From: Dasypus novemcinctus
Lineage: Eukaryota; Chordata; Mammalia; Cingulata; Dasypodidae
NCBI RefSeq assembly: GCF_030445035.2
Contig: NC_080689.1
Span: forward strand, 28,921,278-28,985,277
Direction of reading: 5' to 3'
Length of the DNA: 64,000 nucleotides
In this document: piece by piece, positions 35,596 through 48,305 of the stretch
Layout of the letters: every line of letters begins with the position of its first letter
Position numbering within the stretch: the first letter of the stretch is position 1
Made by a program: the position numbers and the translations under genes
Notes under the pieces: generated by a model
Told to the model about the DNA's origin: nothing
What the model saw: only the letters and a program-made list of their open reading frames with translations
Database searches by the model: none

Positions 35596-36335
35596 AATGT
35601 TTCAAAAAATGTCTAGAACTGGATGGTGTCATTGCTGAAATCTACCAGACATTTAAAGAGTTAACACCAATATTGTTCAAACTCTCCCAGAAAAATGAGG
35701 AGGAGGAACACTCCCTAACTCATTCTATACTGCCAGCATAACCCTAATTCCAAAGCCAGACAGAGATTTCAGAAGAAATAAAATTACAGACAAATATGCC
35801 TTATTAATATAGGTACAAAAATCCTTAACAAAATATTGGAAAACAAAGTCCAACAATCTGTTACATGGATTATACACCATGACCAAACAGGAATGCAAGG
35901 ATAGTTCAACATAAGAACATCAGTTAATGTAATACACCACATTAACAAGACAAAGGAAAATTCACATGATCATATGAACTGATGCAGAAAAGCCATTCGA
36001 TAATCCAACATACTTGCTTGGTAAAAACATGCAGAAAACTAGGAATAGAAAGAACTTCCTAAACCTGATTAAGAGCATTTATGAAAAACCCACAGCAAAT
36101 ATCATACAAAGCTTTCCTACTAAGATAAGAAATAAGACAAGAATGCCCACTATCACCACTGTTACTCAATATTGTACTAGATGTTCTAGCAAGAACCATC
36201 AGGCAAGAGAAAGAATTAGAATGCATTCAAATTGGAAAGGAAGAATTAAAATTACCTATATTAACAGCAGATGACATGATTCTTTATCTACCAAATCCCA
36301 AAGAATTCACAAGAAAGCTACTAGAAATACTTTTT
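35596..36335 (+). repeat. Inverted L1 ORF2 reverse transcriptase segment
   Basis: Plus-strand ORF2 sequence from the GPDGF-type block through the gcagatgacatgattcttta active-site block and just past it. It lies head-to-head with the minus-strand L1 at 33892-35595. Only a short part of ORF2 is missing between the two pieces, which is what twin priming (5' inversion) during one L1 insertion produces. Stops and frameshifts are common. Confidence 0.8.
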
Positions 36336-36339
36336 AAAA

Positions 36340-36950
36340 TTTTTGAGTGAACTTTTAATTTTAGAATAGACTTAGATTTACAGAAATGTTTACAGAGCAC
36401 AGAGCATGCCTATATACTTTATATCCAGTTTCCCATATTATTTACATCTTACATTTGCTATAACTACTAATATTGATACATTATTATTAATTATTTTATT
36501 GAAATTTGCTTAGTTTTTACCTAATGACCTTTTTCTTTTCCAGGATCCCATTCAGTCTGCACATGATATTTAGTTGTCGCCTCTCCTTTGGCTCCTCATG
36601 GCTCTTGCAGTTTCTCAGATTTCCTTGGCTTTTGTCAGCCTTGTCAGTTTTTAGGATTATTGGCAACGTATTTTATAGAATGTACTTAAATATGGAATTG
36701 CCTGACCTTTTTCTCATAATTATGCATGGGTTGTGAGTTTTAGGGCGGATGACTACAGAGCTAAAGTGCAATTCTAACCACATCCTATCAAAAATATATT
36801 TTACTAACATGAATTATCACTGTGGCTATTAACCTTGATCATCTGGTTGGGGAAGCATTTGTCTCCAGTGTAAAATTATGAAGATATATTTGTAATACAC
36901 AAATAACTTCATACCCAGTCTATCTCCATGAACAAATTGTTTTGTCAATT
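36340..36950 (-). repeat. L1 3' UTR, minus strand
   Basis: Begins T-rich with tttttgagtgaacttttaat, then agatttacagaaatgtttac, and continues through the cctttggctcctcatggctc region. It is the same 3' UTR type as the antisense part of the 31587-32964 retrocopy. It appears to be a separate, 5'-truncated insertion. Confidence 0.75.
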
Positions 36951-37699
36951 AGAAGTGAGGTATTCTCATCTAGATTGGTATGGTCTATTTTTCTGTTGAA
37001 TCCATTTTAACTGATTTTCATGTGATACAAATTCTCAAGGAATGTGTGGGCAATGAACTTGTTCACTGAGTCTGAAAATTATAGCTGTGCTTTAAAATAG
37101 CCTTATGATTTAACCTTGAACTTCTCACTGCCAGCACTTTCACATTTTATAGTGGCATAAACATTATCAGTGAAATGTATAAGGCAGCAATTTGAGAGTT
37201 TTTCAAAAAAGCCTCCTGGCAAGAAATTTCCCTCAGCCTAAAAAAGTGTTTTCAGTAAATATAATTCATGAAAAATGTTAGAAAGAATTATTTTTAAGTA
37301 TTCAGAGGAAACAGGAAAGAGACTTTCTGTCAAAGCATTCTCATTAGAGAATGCTTAATCATGATTTTGTGCTTATGTCTTCTAGGGGTAAAGGGAACTT
37401 AACAATAGTCATACCATGTGGGTTTTCACAAATTCTTCTGTCTTATATTCAAAAATTTGCTAATAAAGTGCTGTGCTTGATATTTAGGGCAAAGGGGATG
37501 TTATTTGGATTGAGCAGTGGGAGGATGCATTAAAAAGTAAAGTACAATTATTCATGTGCTCAGGAGGATCTGAAAGGAATACCAGAATTTATTTTGATGT
37601 CTAATGAAAATCCCAAAGACATTTCTGTCTCATTTTGAAATCTCGATTTTAAAAGCTTAAGAATCATTGTTCTCTTTGTTAATGGATGACAATTAAAGA
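36951..37699. other. No gene seen
   Basis: AT-rich; a 60-codon plus frame at 37351-37533 is at chance length. Confidence 0.5.
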
Positions 37700-37866
37700 A
37701 AATATGGTTTATGTGGTAATTGTCTGATGATTTTATCTCAGAATCTGTAATAAATGTCCCACAATTGTGTGTTATGTTGAAGGGGTGTTACATGGGAATT
37801 CTACACATGTACATGATTGTTTTGTAAATTCACAACTTCTGTAATAAAAATCTATTTTAAAAAAGA
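37700..37866 (+). repeat. 5'-truncated L1 3' end, second L1 family
   Basis: Matches the tail of the element ending at 43967: a ctgtaataaatgtcccac block, atgggaattctacacatgta, and ttgttttgtaaattcacaac followed by cttctgtaataaaaat and an A-rich end. Only the last 165 bases are present. Confidence 0.75.
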
Positions 37867-40584
37867 ATTATAGTTTATGATATGCTTGGAGAGAAGGGGA
37901 TGAGAGAGATGGACTAGTGTGAAAATATGAAAAAAATCCATTGATCATGGACTAATATTTTATCTCTGCAGTTGTGAGTCTAAAGAAAATTTCTTAATTT
38001 ATTTTGCCCTTTTTTTCTACATTATAGGTTTGGGTTGGCATGTGGAAAATGTGAAAAAAAAATGAGAAAATATAATCCATCAGAATGGAGAAATCTTTAA
38101 GTAGAAGTACTACCTAAGAGCAAATGCATTACTCTATTAGTGAGTATTGGTATATCGGTGCTGTTTCTGAGTGAAGGGCTACCAAGGGTCACCAGCTTGG
38201 CTTAGGAAATCAGGAGATCAGTTAACTGCCTATAATTAAACAAAAGTAACCCTCAAATGTTCTATTCTGGGGCATAATTTTTTAAAATACCTATTATTTT
38301 CTGCTTAAGTCAATCAACATTTTGGCTGAATTTAGATAGTAACCATTTTGCCAGAATTTCCTCCCACACACCATGCCTCCTCTCAGAAGGGAATAATATT
38401 TGTGGTTTCTGTGACACCTTTGTGGTTTCTCTCTGGCTTGAAGCTCCCCAGCACAAACACTGTGTACCTATTTGAAATGAAAGTATGTCTAGTTATTTCT
38501 CCCTTATCAGGAAAGAAGTTAACACTCTTCTCAATTCCTTCCTTCCTACAAAACCACTCACTGTTGTTAATGCATATCATTTCGTGAATTATTACATAAA
38601 ATCAAAGAAAATTGGGGCCCAGAAGCTGCTCTATTACAATAAATTTCTTTAAAGTGAGCTGCAAGGTTTCCCCTCCTTCAAGGGGCTTTATGAAATTGAC
38701 TGACACTAAATTTAACACACATCTAAGTGACTACTTTTGCTAGACACTGTGGAGCTATACAGTAAAAGGGAAGAATTGAAGGATCCTACTCTTAAGGGGT
38801 GCTCTGAGTAATATCCTAAAGAAATCTATTAGAATTAGAGTGTCATTGAATTCCATTCCTTTAACAAATATTTATGAAGTTCCTGAGAATGTTCTAGGTG
38901 CTGGAGGTACAGCACTGAACAAACCACCAAACATCTCTGCCTCATGAGTTTAAGTTCTGATGAGGCAAGACAGAAAATAAATGAAATAAATAATGTTACA
39001 GAGAAAAATAAAAAAGGGTAGAGAATTCATCTTTAGGAAGGGTGCCCAAGATAGGTCTCATTGAAAAGGTAACATGTGAATAATGTGCTGATGCAGGTAA
39101 TGGTGCAGATGATGGATATCTTGGGGGGAGAGTGTTCCAGAAAATGGAAGAGGTAGTGGACAGGCTCTAAGCTGGGTGTAGGCTATTATGTATAAAAGAC
39201 AGCAAGGAAGCCAACATGGCAGGAGTGGCATGAACAAAGAAGCAAGAGAAGCAGCTGAGTACTGAGAAGAAATGGTAGACTCCCACCATTAGAAAACGAT
39301 TTGCCAAATTGCTACTTAGCGGTATATATTATATTATAGATGACTCAACATTTTCTTTCTTTCCGTTGTATCCTCTGTAATTTGTGAAAGACCTGAGGCC
39401 TTTAAATATTTTTTGAAAACAAAGCAATACAATAAAAGGTTTTATTGCTATTAGGAAAGATAATGAAGACAGAAACTATTTTATCTACTAGTAAATGGGG
39501 TATCTTCAAGGTACTATAACATGAAGAATTTAATCGAATTGTAACTCTTCTTCTTGTCTTTTTAATGCATTATTGATAATTCAATTTTGGGAATACTGAC
39601 TCTTTGTCATCATTTCCATTGAACACATATGGCAGACACGATCAATTTTCCATTTGAAGTAATCCTTATATTTTAAATTATCCTACTTATTGAGTTTTAT
39701 CTTAGTGCAATTTGCATATGACTAGTGACTGAAGTATTGAAATATTCAAAATTTAACCTTCAAATCTTGATAGTCTCTCCTTTATTTTCTGTTTCTTTGG
39801 CAAAAAAAGACTATATTCCCATGAAGGATTCTTCTCTAACAGGACAAGTCATACATATCATGCCTCATGCCATTAGTTTACAAAAAGCTAATGGTTTTTA
39901 GTTTTTAAGTATTTAATACAGACTCTACATTGTAAAGTTCTGAAGCTGTGGCAGCCACTGAGAGAGACATGTGAAGGGTGTGGTGCTTTAGAATGAGCTA
40001 TTGACATAGAATCTAGAGAGACTTTGGTGGTTTTCAAGACCCAACCTGCTCTTTGTTAACTTGCCAATATCATTTAAAGGTTTTAAGCCTCAGTTGCCCT
40101 TCGTCCTAAATGAACATGGTAAAATTGCCCACCTGACCTACCAAACAGAAAATCAAGTCCCATGAAATAACAAGGACTAGTTGCTAGGCAGTTAAGAGCA
40201 AAAATGTGGCTCAGACCTAGGAGAAGGAATGTAGGTGAAAAGCTATGTGAAAGTCAAAAGGGTAATGTACCAGTTTCTGAAGGAGGGTGGAGACTGGAGA
40301 AGCACTCCACAAAGACTGACCTGAAGAAAGAGAAAAATATCAGATCCAGTACCTTAAACCTGAAACTATACATGCATTGTTAAGATGCTCTTCAAGAATG
40401 CAATGAGTCCGAAGTGTCCTGCAGCAGTGGTGTGGGACCTGGAGGCCTGCTGCTGCTGCTGCTGCTCCTCCTCCTGCCAACTTTCCTCACCTTCTCCTTG
40501 TCTGGTTGTGGTAAAATCCAGAGGAAGATAGAAACTGAGGTATTGATAATGCAATCACAGGATATTAAAAAATATATATTGATG
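37867..40584. other. No gene seen; contains old repeat pieces
   Basis: The 38860-39250 part starts aacaaatatttatgaagttc and contains gttctaggtgctggaggtac and gagtgttccagaaaatgga, which I take for an ancient mammal-wide repeat but cannot place in a family. The rest shows no coding or RNA signal. A short triplet tract is listed separately. Confidence 0.45.
40449..40478 (+). repeat. CTG/CTC triplet tract
   Basis: Six or so CTG units run into three CTC units and end in ctgcc. In one frame this encodes a Leu run (plus), in another a Gln/Ser run (minus), which explains the short frames called there. It is an ordinary microsatellite. Confidence 0.85.
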
Positions 40585-41555
40585 GACAACGAACAAGATG
40601 GCAGCAGCTCCTAGAGTCAGTTTGTGCTACAAGGCAGTTAGTAATCACCCAGAACTATATAAAGCACTTAGCTGGGGGCTCCAGAACACCAGAAGAGCAT
40701 ACTGCAACATCCTTGAAAGAATAGAAGGAGAAGACTGCCCATCTGCAGAGAAGGTTCCTGAGTAGAGCACTCCACACCATGGAGGCTGGTGCCTATCCTT
40801 CACTGACAGCACAAGTCTCCTTGGGAGCTATTCCTTAGCTGGAACTGGAGGCTCCACTTCCCAAAAATGGGGGAGGAAGTGATGGTTGGGCACCAACTTC
40901 AGCTACTGATTAGTAAATTCAGCAGGCTAAATAATAACCCTAAGAACAGCTAAGGTTTGAATCTGTCAGAGACTGGTAGATGCCATTTTGACTCCTTCCC
41001 TAGTATGAGGGGGGCTGTTGGAAAATCACAGTGACAGTAGGGACCGGCTTCTTTCATTCAGATCAGACTGCAGCCCTAGCCCAGGCTTTAGCCCCACCTC
41101 TGGCAAAGAAGAAGCTGGCAGAACCTGCACCTCCCTCTCTGGGTAACTGCAGGTACAATCAGCTGGCACAGACTGAATAGTCTGAAGCCTACCAGGACAA
41201 CTGTGGTCATCTTGGACCTGCACAACATAGACTGCTGCCTACACCTGCAGCTCTACCCATGCCCCAGTCAGGAGAGGAAGGGGCATGAAGCATCATCAGT
41301 CTCTCTGAAAAACTACAGTCTGGGTCTGCATGATTTGGATTATTACACATGGCTGTGGCTCTGTCCCTACCACCTGCAAAGGAGAATGGTAGGAGATGCT
41401 TCATCAGTACCTGATGCAATGAAGGCAGCTTGAGCCTCCACAGCTTACAGCACCAACTACATCCTCAGCTCCTACTACACAACCAGCAAGGGATAAAGGG
41501 CAAGAAAGCTCTAAACTAAAGAGAGAAAATGCATACAGAATAAATACATCTAGTA

Positions 41556-42520
41556 ATGCAGATGTCAAGACACCAACAAAAAATTTCAATCCATACTATG
41601 AAAAAGGAAGATATGGCCCAGTTAAAAGAAAAAGATATGTCTCCAGATGATGTAAAGGAGTTGAGACAACTAATCATAGATGTCCAAATAAATCTCCTTA
41701 ATAAATTCAATGAAATGACTAAAGACATTAAGAATATTAAGAAGACACTGGAGGAGCACAGAGAAGAATTTGAAAGCATATTTAGAAAAATAGATCTTCT
41801 GGGAATGAAAGGTGTAATAAATGAAATTAAAAATATACTGGAATCATATCAGAGTAGATTTGAGGAGGCAGAAGGAAGGATTGGTGAGCTTGAATAAGTG
41901 GCCTCTGAAAGCAAACATACAAAAGAACAGATGAAGAAAAGAATGGAAAAAATTTAACAAGATCTCAGGGAACTAAATGATAGCAAGAAACATGCAAACA
42001 TACCTGTAATGGGTGTCCAAGAAGAAGATAAAGGAAAAGGGGCTGAAGGAATATTTGAAGAAATAATGGTAGAACATTTCCCAACCCTATCGAAGGACAT
42101 AAATTTCCACTTCCAAGAAACACAACGTACTCACATCTGAATAAATCCAAATAGACCAACTCCAAGACACATACTAATCAGAACGTCAAATGCCAAAGAC
42201 AAAGAGAGAATTCTGAGAGCAGCAAGCGAAAGCAATGCATAGCATAAAAGGGATATCCAATAAGATTAAGTGTTGATTTCTTATCAGAAACCATGGAGGC
42301 AAGGAGACAGTGGTATGATATATTTAAGATACTACAAGAGAAAAACTTCCAGCCAAGAATCTTATATCAGCAAGATTGCCGTTCAAAACTGAGGCCATGT
42401 TTAAAATATTCACAGATAAACGGAAACTGAGAGAGTTTGTAACCAAGAGACCAGCTTTGCAGGAAATACTAAATGACATGATACAGTGTGAAAATAAAAA
42501 ACAGGGGAGAGAGGCTTGTA
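41556..42520 (+). pseudogene. Degenerate L1 ORF1
   Basis: The open part of 113 codons (41556-41897) starts MQMSRHQQKISIHTMKKEDM and forms a lysine- and glutamate-rich coiled coil ending EEAEGRIGELE. A TAA follows. Further remnants in other frames correspond to the RRM (pital-type NIPVMGVQEEDKGK region near 42000) and to the C-terminal domain ([12 protein letters not shown] near 42290, FKIFTDKRKLREF near 42400). Stops prevent a full protein. Confidence 0.75.
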
Positions 42521-42599
42521 AAGAGTCTAGATATGAAGATTATATCATAAAAGTAACTAAAAGTCTAAAAAGAGTGGTGAATATGTGCACTCTGAGGAG

Positions 42600-43370
42600 G
42601 AATTCAGGGAAAAAGTTTAATTTACAATAGCAATTAAAAGAATCCAAATATTTAGGAATAAATTTAACCAATGATGTAAAGCACTTGTATTCAGAAAAAC
42701 TACAATGCAATGTTAAAAGAATCCAAAAAAGACCTAAATAATTGAAAGAACATTCCATGCTCACAGACTGGAAGAGTAAATATCATTAAGGTGCCAATTT
42801 TACCCAAATTGATAAATAGATTCAATGCAATCCTGATAAAATTCCTCATCGTCATTTTTTAAATAAATGGAAAACACAATTATTAAATTTGTTTGGAAGG
42901 GTAAGTGGTTCCAAATAAGCAGAACATCTTAAAAAGGAAAAGCAAAGTTGGAGGACTCTCACTTCTGGACTTTAAACCATATTACCTAGCTACAGTGGTA
43001 AAAAGAGCATGGTACTGGCATAAAGACAGACAAATAGACCAATGAAACCGAATTGATGGTTCAAAACAAACCCTCACATCTATGATCCAGTGATTTTTGA
43101 CAAGCTTATGAAACCCACCCAGCTCAGGCAGAACAGTCCATTCCACAAATGGTGCTATGAGAACTGGATATCCATAGCCAAAAGAAAGAAAGAGGACCCA
43201 AATCTCACATCTTATACAAAAAGTAACTCAAAATAGATAAAAAACTTAAATATGAAAGCAAGAACCATGAAGCCTTTAGAAGAAAATATAGGAAAACATC
43301 TTCAAGACCTGGTGGTATTTGGGGGATTCTTAAAGGAGATAAGAGGAGAACTGAAATGTACTACTGATTC
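42600..43370 (+). pseudogene. Remnant of the L1 ORF2 C-terminal half
   Basis: Reads like the part of ORF2 after the reverse transcriptase palm: [19 protein letters not shown]-type text near 42950, and [12 protein letters not shown] near 43010, each broken by stops. The C-terminal cysteine block is absent, so the remnant is truncated on both sides. Confidence 0.7.
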
Positions 43371-43967
43371 TTAATGTATGTAGAAGTGTTAATTAACTTT
43401 ACTGTAAAAGTGTGGAAATGTATAGAGTTGATAGTAACACATTATAGTGAGTAACAGCTGGTTTATAAATGGGAATATAATTGGATAGGGGTAGTCTAGG
43501 AATGTAAATGTCAATTGAAAGAAAGCTAGAGAATAATCTAAGGATTGAATAACACAGTAAACCCAAAGGTGGATGAAAATTATGGTTGATGGTACAGATA
43601 TAAGAGTGCCCTTTGTGAGCTAGAGCAGATGTATGTCATGTTGCAGGGTGGTGGGAATGTGGAGAAACATGGGAAAAATACAGCAGGAGTGACCTATGGA
43701 CTGTGGTTAACAACAATACTGTAATATTCATGCATCTATGCCAAAGATGTACTGTATTGATAGTGGGGGAGTATGGAAAATGTGTGTCAGATGTATACTA
43801 TGGACAATAATTAGTGGTAATAGTGTGATGATGTTATCTCATAACCTGTAACAAATATTTCACCATGGTATGGTGTGTTAATAGCTGATATTATATGGGA
43901 ATTCTGCATATGTATGATTGTTTTGTAAGTTCACAACTTCTGTAATAAAAATATACTTTTTAAAAAG

Positions 43968-44353
43968 GGTATGGTATATTAATTTGAGATTTTATGAGGA
44001 TGCAGCACAACTGTGGTAACACATTTGCTAACGATGGTTGAGTTGAGCTACCAGAGGGCTGGGGGAATAGATATCCAGACCCTCAAAATACTACTGCCTT
44101 TTAAATCTGCTTTGCTATTGGCCAAAATATGAATATGTACCTTCTGATGAATCATAATATTCGCTTCTCAGAGATGCCTAACCATGAAGGAAGAGAGGTT
44201 TATCATTAGCCTGACTCAGACATGAGTTGGGAGAGTAGTATCTTGTTCTCTCATTTACAAATAATAAGATGTATTACAATTGCAAATGTATACAGTCATA
44301 TTGGGGGGAAAAGCCACACTCAAGGCTAAAGAAGGATAAAAAAGACCTCTTTT
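43968..44353. other. No gene seen
   Basis: Short unique stretch between two L1 insertions. Confidence 0.5.
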
Positions 44354-44370
44354 AAAATCCTTATTACTAT

Positions 44371-44481
44371 GATGGGAGAGAGTGTTGCTGTGGGGGGAGT
44401 GGGGGGTGGGGGTGGTGGGGTTGATTGGGACCTCGTATTTTTTGAATGTAATTCGTAAAAATAAATAATTTTAATTAAAAA
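44371..44481 (+). mobile_element. 111-bp insertion of the L1 3' end with a 17-bp TSD
   Basis: Matches the reverse complement of the young L1 at about 14660-14780: gatgggagagagtgttgctg, a G-rich quadruplex-like tract (44392-44420), gggacctcgtatttttt, and an A tail. The duplication aaaatccttattactat flanks it exactly (44354-44370 and 44482-44498). A severely 5'-truncated but recent insertion of the young L1 lineage. Confidence 0.9.
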
Positions 44482-44498
44482 AAAATCCTTATTACTAT

Positions 44499-45084
44499 AG
44501 TGAGATGCCATACTTGTTAGTGTAGAAGACAGGAAACAATCATAGAAGAAATGGTTATGAGTCCCTCCTCCAAGTGACACTGAGCATGGCAGGTTTTCTT
44601 CCCAAACCTAAAATTATGAAAGTTATGAAGTCTTATGCTTTAAACTGGAGGACTCAAAGACATTTTTGTGGCATTTTTTCCCTTTTCAACAGGAATTTGC
44701 AGAACTCAATTATATTCAAGCTGAAACTTGCTTATAGTAGCTCCAGCCACTTTATATACATAGGTATTTCTTTGTTGAAATACCTAAAGCAAAGTAGAAA
44801 TGAAGGCATGCTAGTTCAAAAAAACTGTTGATAGAACAAGTGTCAAGTCTGGTTAAAAATAAAGCAAACAAAAAGTTGACTCTGAGAATGACTCAGGGTT
44901 AAACAACCATAGAAGAAGTAATACCAATCTAGAACCAGGAAAGAAACACCAACCAGTTCTCTACTAAATAAGGGATTCATTCATAATTGAGAAGAGTTAA
45001 TAGTTAACCCAGCACAGAAAGAAGATATAAATATGCTTAAATTAACTGGCAAATTTTAGTTATTTTTTATTAATATAATGTCTT
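44499..45084. other. No gene seen
   Basis: An 85-codon plus frame at 44574-44831 shows no motif. No repeat named. Confidence 0.5.
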
Positions 45085-45270
45085 TTTTAATTTTTTAATT
45101 TTATTGAAGTATGGCATTCATACGTGAACATACATAAACAATAAGTGTATAGTAAAAGTTTTGAACTTACAAAATAAACACACATAACATCATACTGGGG
45201 TCCTATACATCACCCTACCATCACACCTTGCATTGTTGTGAAACACTGTTACAAATTATGCAATTGCATA
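45085..45270 (-). repeat. L1 3' UTR fragment, minus strand
   Basis: Starts ttaattttattgaagtatgg, the reversed end typical of several mammalian L1 families, and continues with cataaacaataagtgtatag and cttacaaaataaacacacat. Confidence 0.65.
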
Positions 45271-46259
45271 GTTACAATGATATTTTAATTCTAAATTAAT
45301 TTGTTTTAATTATTGAAAATTTCATAACTTAAAGAACCACATCAGAGTATTTAGACATCTGGAAGAGGTGGATGAACAAAGAGGCATAATCAACATATTG
45401 GGACCCATTTAGTGAGATCAAATAGGCAGTACCCTTTAAAGAAGGGCATATAATGTGGGTCTTCAGCCATTTGAAGGATCAAAGACAAGCCCATCTGACT
45501 TTCATGTGACCAGTTTATTCTGAGGCATTTATTATATTTTGGCTTAAAATTTTAGAGAGAACCTATAGCCAAAGGCATAACTGTTTTCCATAGGTCCTTT
45601 ACCCTATATAAGTCAGGGAAGGTTAGTTAGAGGTTCCACGAAACATTGTTTCAGATTGAGACATACAGAGGACCCAGACAAAGAAGTCACAGTCTGTGGA
45701 TGTCTAGTAGTCACTTTCTGGTCCTTGCTTTCTAAAGGTGATCAGAGGCTCTTGAGTTCAGATATGTGTACTGAAAGGTTAAATTCTAGATATTGTGAGG
45801 GCTTATTGTCTAAGGAACAAACTCATTGAAGGACAGATTGGGATCCTCTTGAATTCAAGCTGCTAAGTCACTAAAGCATAGTCCCATTGTTCAATTATTT
45901 ACCACAGAAGAATATAAAATAATATAACCCTATATATTAAAATAAATAATAAACAAATGAACAAACCACTTTGTGGTTTTCCTGTTCAAGGGAAAACAAG
46001 TTTTATGTATTAAGCAAAAAAGACAACACATTTATCTAATGAGTACATTGTGGATCTCGAGGCCAAGTCTTCAGAGTTGATGGAATGTTCTGGTACTCTG
46101 TGACAGCACCTTCCCTGGACCAGTACTCTTTATAGCCATTCTCCATGCAAGTATATCTGCACCTGGAAATACAGCTGAGATGTTGTGATGCTCTTTATTA
46201 AACAGATGGAACTTAGACTGATCTCCTTAACCTGATGATTCAAATCTCTTCACCACACT
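45271..46259. other. No gene seen
   Basis: No coding frame or repeat that I can support. Confidence 0.5.
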
Positions 46260-46860
46260 CTGTCAGATGGATGTTTTTAAATAATAAATCAGTTCATATC
46301 CCTTCCTGACCTAAATGTCTATAGTGGCTAACTATTACTTTCAAATTAAGTCCAAACTCTAGAGCATGGCATGCAATGCCCTTTGTAATCTCCCCCATCT
46401 TTTATTTTCCAGTCCATGTCTCATCCCTCATTCCTCTTCCCTCAAACCAGTCAGTTTCCCAAGTATCCCAGGCTTCTCCTGCTTCTGGGACATGGCCTTC
46501 TGTCTGTCTGGAGTTCACACTCCACTTTCTCATTTTACGTGATATGAAATCAAACGTCACATTTCAGTTTAGACATGGTTTCCCCAGAAAGTTACACACT
46601 GGATGCTGAATCAAATGATTCTTCTATGTGCTACTAGAGCATCTCCTGCTTATATCACCACAGAACCTATAATATTTATTATGATCATTGAATTAATTTT
46701 CTCTTTTCTCCACTGATAGAATTTAAGTTCTATAAAGGCAAGTTTTATACCTTTTAGGATAGGGATACCATTGTATTTCTAGCCCTAACATAGTGCTTGG
46801 CACACAGCAAATGTTTGATACAAACTTGACAAATGTATGACTGAATGGGGACATGAATGA
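46260..46860 (+). repeat. L2 element, 3' part
   Basis: Blocks match the L2 3' end in order: aaattaagtccaaactctag, a cattctc/catctccccc pyrimidine-rich stretch, agaatttaagttctataaag with a ggcaag block, and catagtgcttggcacacagc followed by aaatgtttga and a tgaatgg-type end. L2 is an old CR1-clade LINE of mammals. Frame 46376-46609 is not a gene. Confidence 0.75.
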
Positions 46861-48291
46861 CTGACTGCCTCAACATTTCCATTTATGAGGGTCTTTATAT
46901 TATGGGGTGTTTATATTATGGATGTTTCCTTGTTTCAGGAGACCACAGAAACCCACTCATTGATTGACTTGGGAAGGTGCTATGATTGCTTCTTTACTTA
47001 CTGCTATTTGGGAGAGTCATAAATCCATGCCATGGCTCTATCTTAATGAGATAGAGACTCAGTGAGAGACTGGTAAAAGGACTGTAGCTAAACCAACAGA
47101 CAATGTCATAAAGTAAGTAGCATGAACAAAACAGGTGGGGATAAGGAGAAAGAATATTTTCATATAAGCCAGGAGAAGAGAGAGAAGGAATTATTTAGGA
47201 GGCTGGGCTAAATGGACTAAACAGATTATCACATGATATACACAGAGGACCATCATAACTTTAAATAATGGGGTTCTTTTTATCTCTTTGAGTTCAAAGC
47301 AAAATAGGTTCTCCATGTAGACTATGTGAATCACATTTATTCCTTCTCCTAAGTTGAGTTCTCTAGTATCAGTACTTGATCTGAGGATTCTTGTGCAATT
47401 GGTTTATGGCAAGAGTGCTCTCAGGTGAAACGTGTAAGGGAATGAGGGAAGCAGGATAGGAAGTTCCTTGGCAAGGACGAGACTTTACTGAATCCAGGAC
47501 TCATTCTGATTTCAGGGGGAGCTCTGGAGTGTGACTAGGAATACAGTGTCTCAACTGGAGGCAAGAAGTTGACCTTTTGTACTCTGGTATCAGTCAGTCA
47601 TTAATTTCAGACTAACATATGAGGGGAGAGATCATTTCTCTGGCATTTTCATGCCAGGTAGCAAATCTCAGATGAGTGAAGCTGTGGGCTGTTAGCAGCC
47701 AGCACTCAGAGCAGCTGGAATATGAGTGCACCAGCCCTGGAAGGGGAACTGAACAGAGCACCTAAAGCATCTACCACCCTCCTCAACACCACAAACAGAA
47801 AAGTTTCAGGGCTATACCAACGATCAGAAAAAACAATTTAAACCTTCTTATGTCAGTCTAATACCTGAATGGTGGTTATTCCTTTGAAAGTACCATTTCT
47901 CACAATTGAAATTTTTGAAAATAAAATGGAGAGTCAAACTAATTTGTTACTTGAAATATGTGCCATCTCTACATTCCCATTAAAATCAAGTTCTATGAAA
48001 GTCATCACTATATAATTTGTCTTGAACTACTCCGAGAAGAATCTGAGGGAAAGGGTTGAAGCTACAGGAAATGTGATTTAGTTTAGATATTTGGAAAACA
48101 AAGGGCAATATTAAATCCCAGGGCTTACTCACTCTGATAAGAAGTGTTAGGGAATAACTTTTATTGCAGATTTCGAAAAAGTTATTAGCTATACTTCCAA
48201 GATCACAAGCATGATGATCTTTAATTCCACTCTCCATTTATATCTCTGTGGATGGGAATGTAAAGGGTTTAAACTTGAGACATATAGCAGG
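46861..48291. other. No gene seen
   Basis: Long unique-looking stretch. The part 47340-47840 is less AT-rich and may be an old repeat, but I cannot name it. Confidence 0.45.
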
Positions 48292-48305
48292 CCCCATGTG
48301 TATTT

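Larger units (their letters stand above)
40585..43967 (+). mobile_element. Internally deleted L1 (HAL1-like), plus strand
   Basis: The 5' UTR starts near the YY1-like caagatggcagc (40596-40607). ORF1 remnants follow from 41556 to about 42520. Then at about 42600 the sequence jumps directly to the C-terminal half of ORF2, so the endonuclease and most of the reverse transcriptase are missing. The 3' UTR (about 43375-43950) ends in cttctgtaataaaaat and an A-rich tail. HAL1 elements are L1 derivatives that keep ORF1 and lose ORF2 and rely on enzymes from other L1s. This copy is decayed and could also be a plain L1 with a later deletion. Confidence 0.75.
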
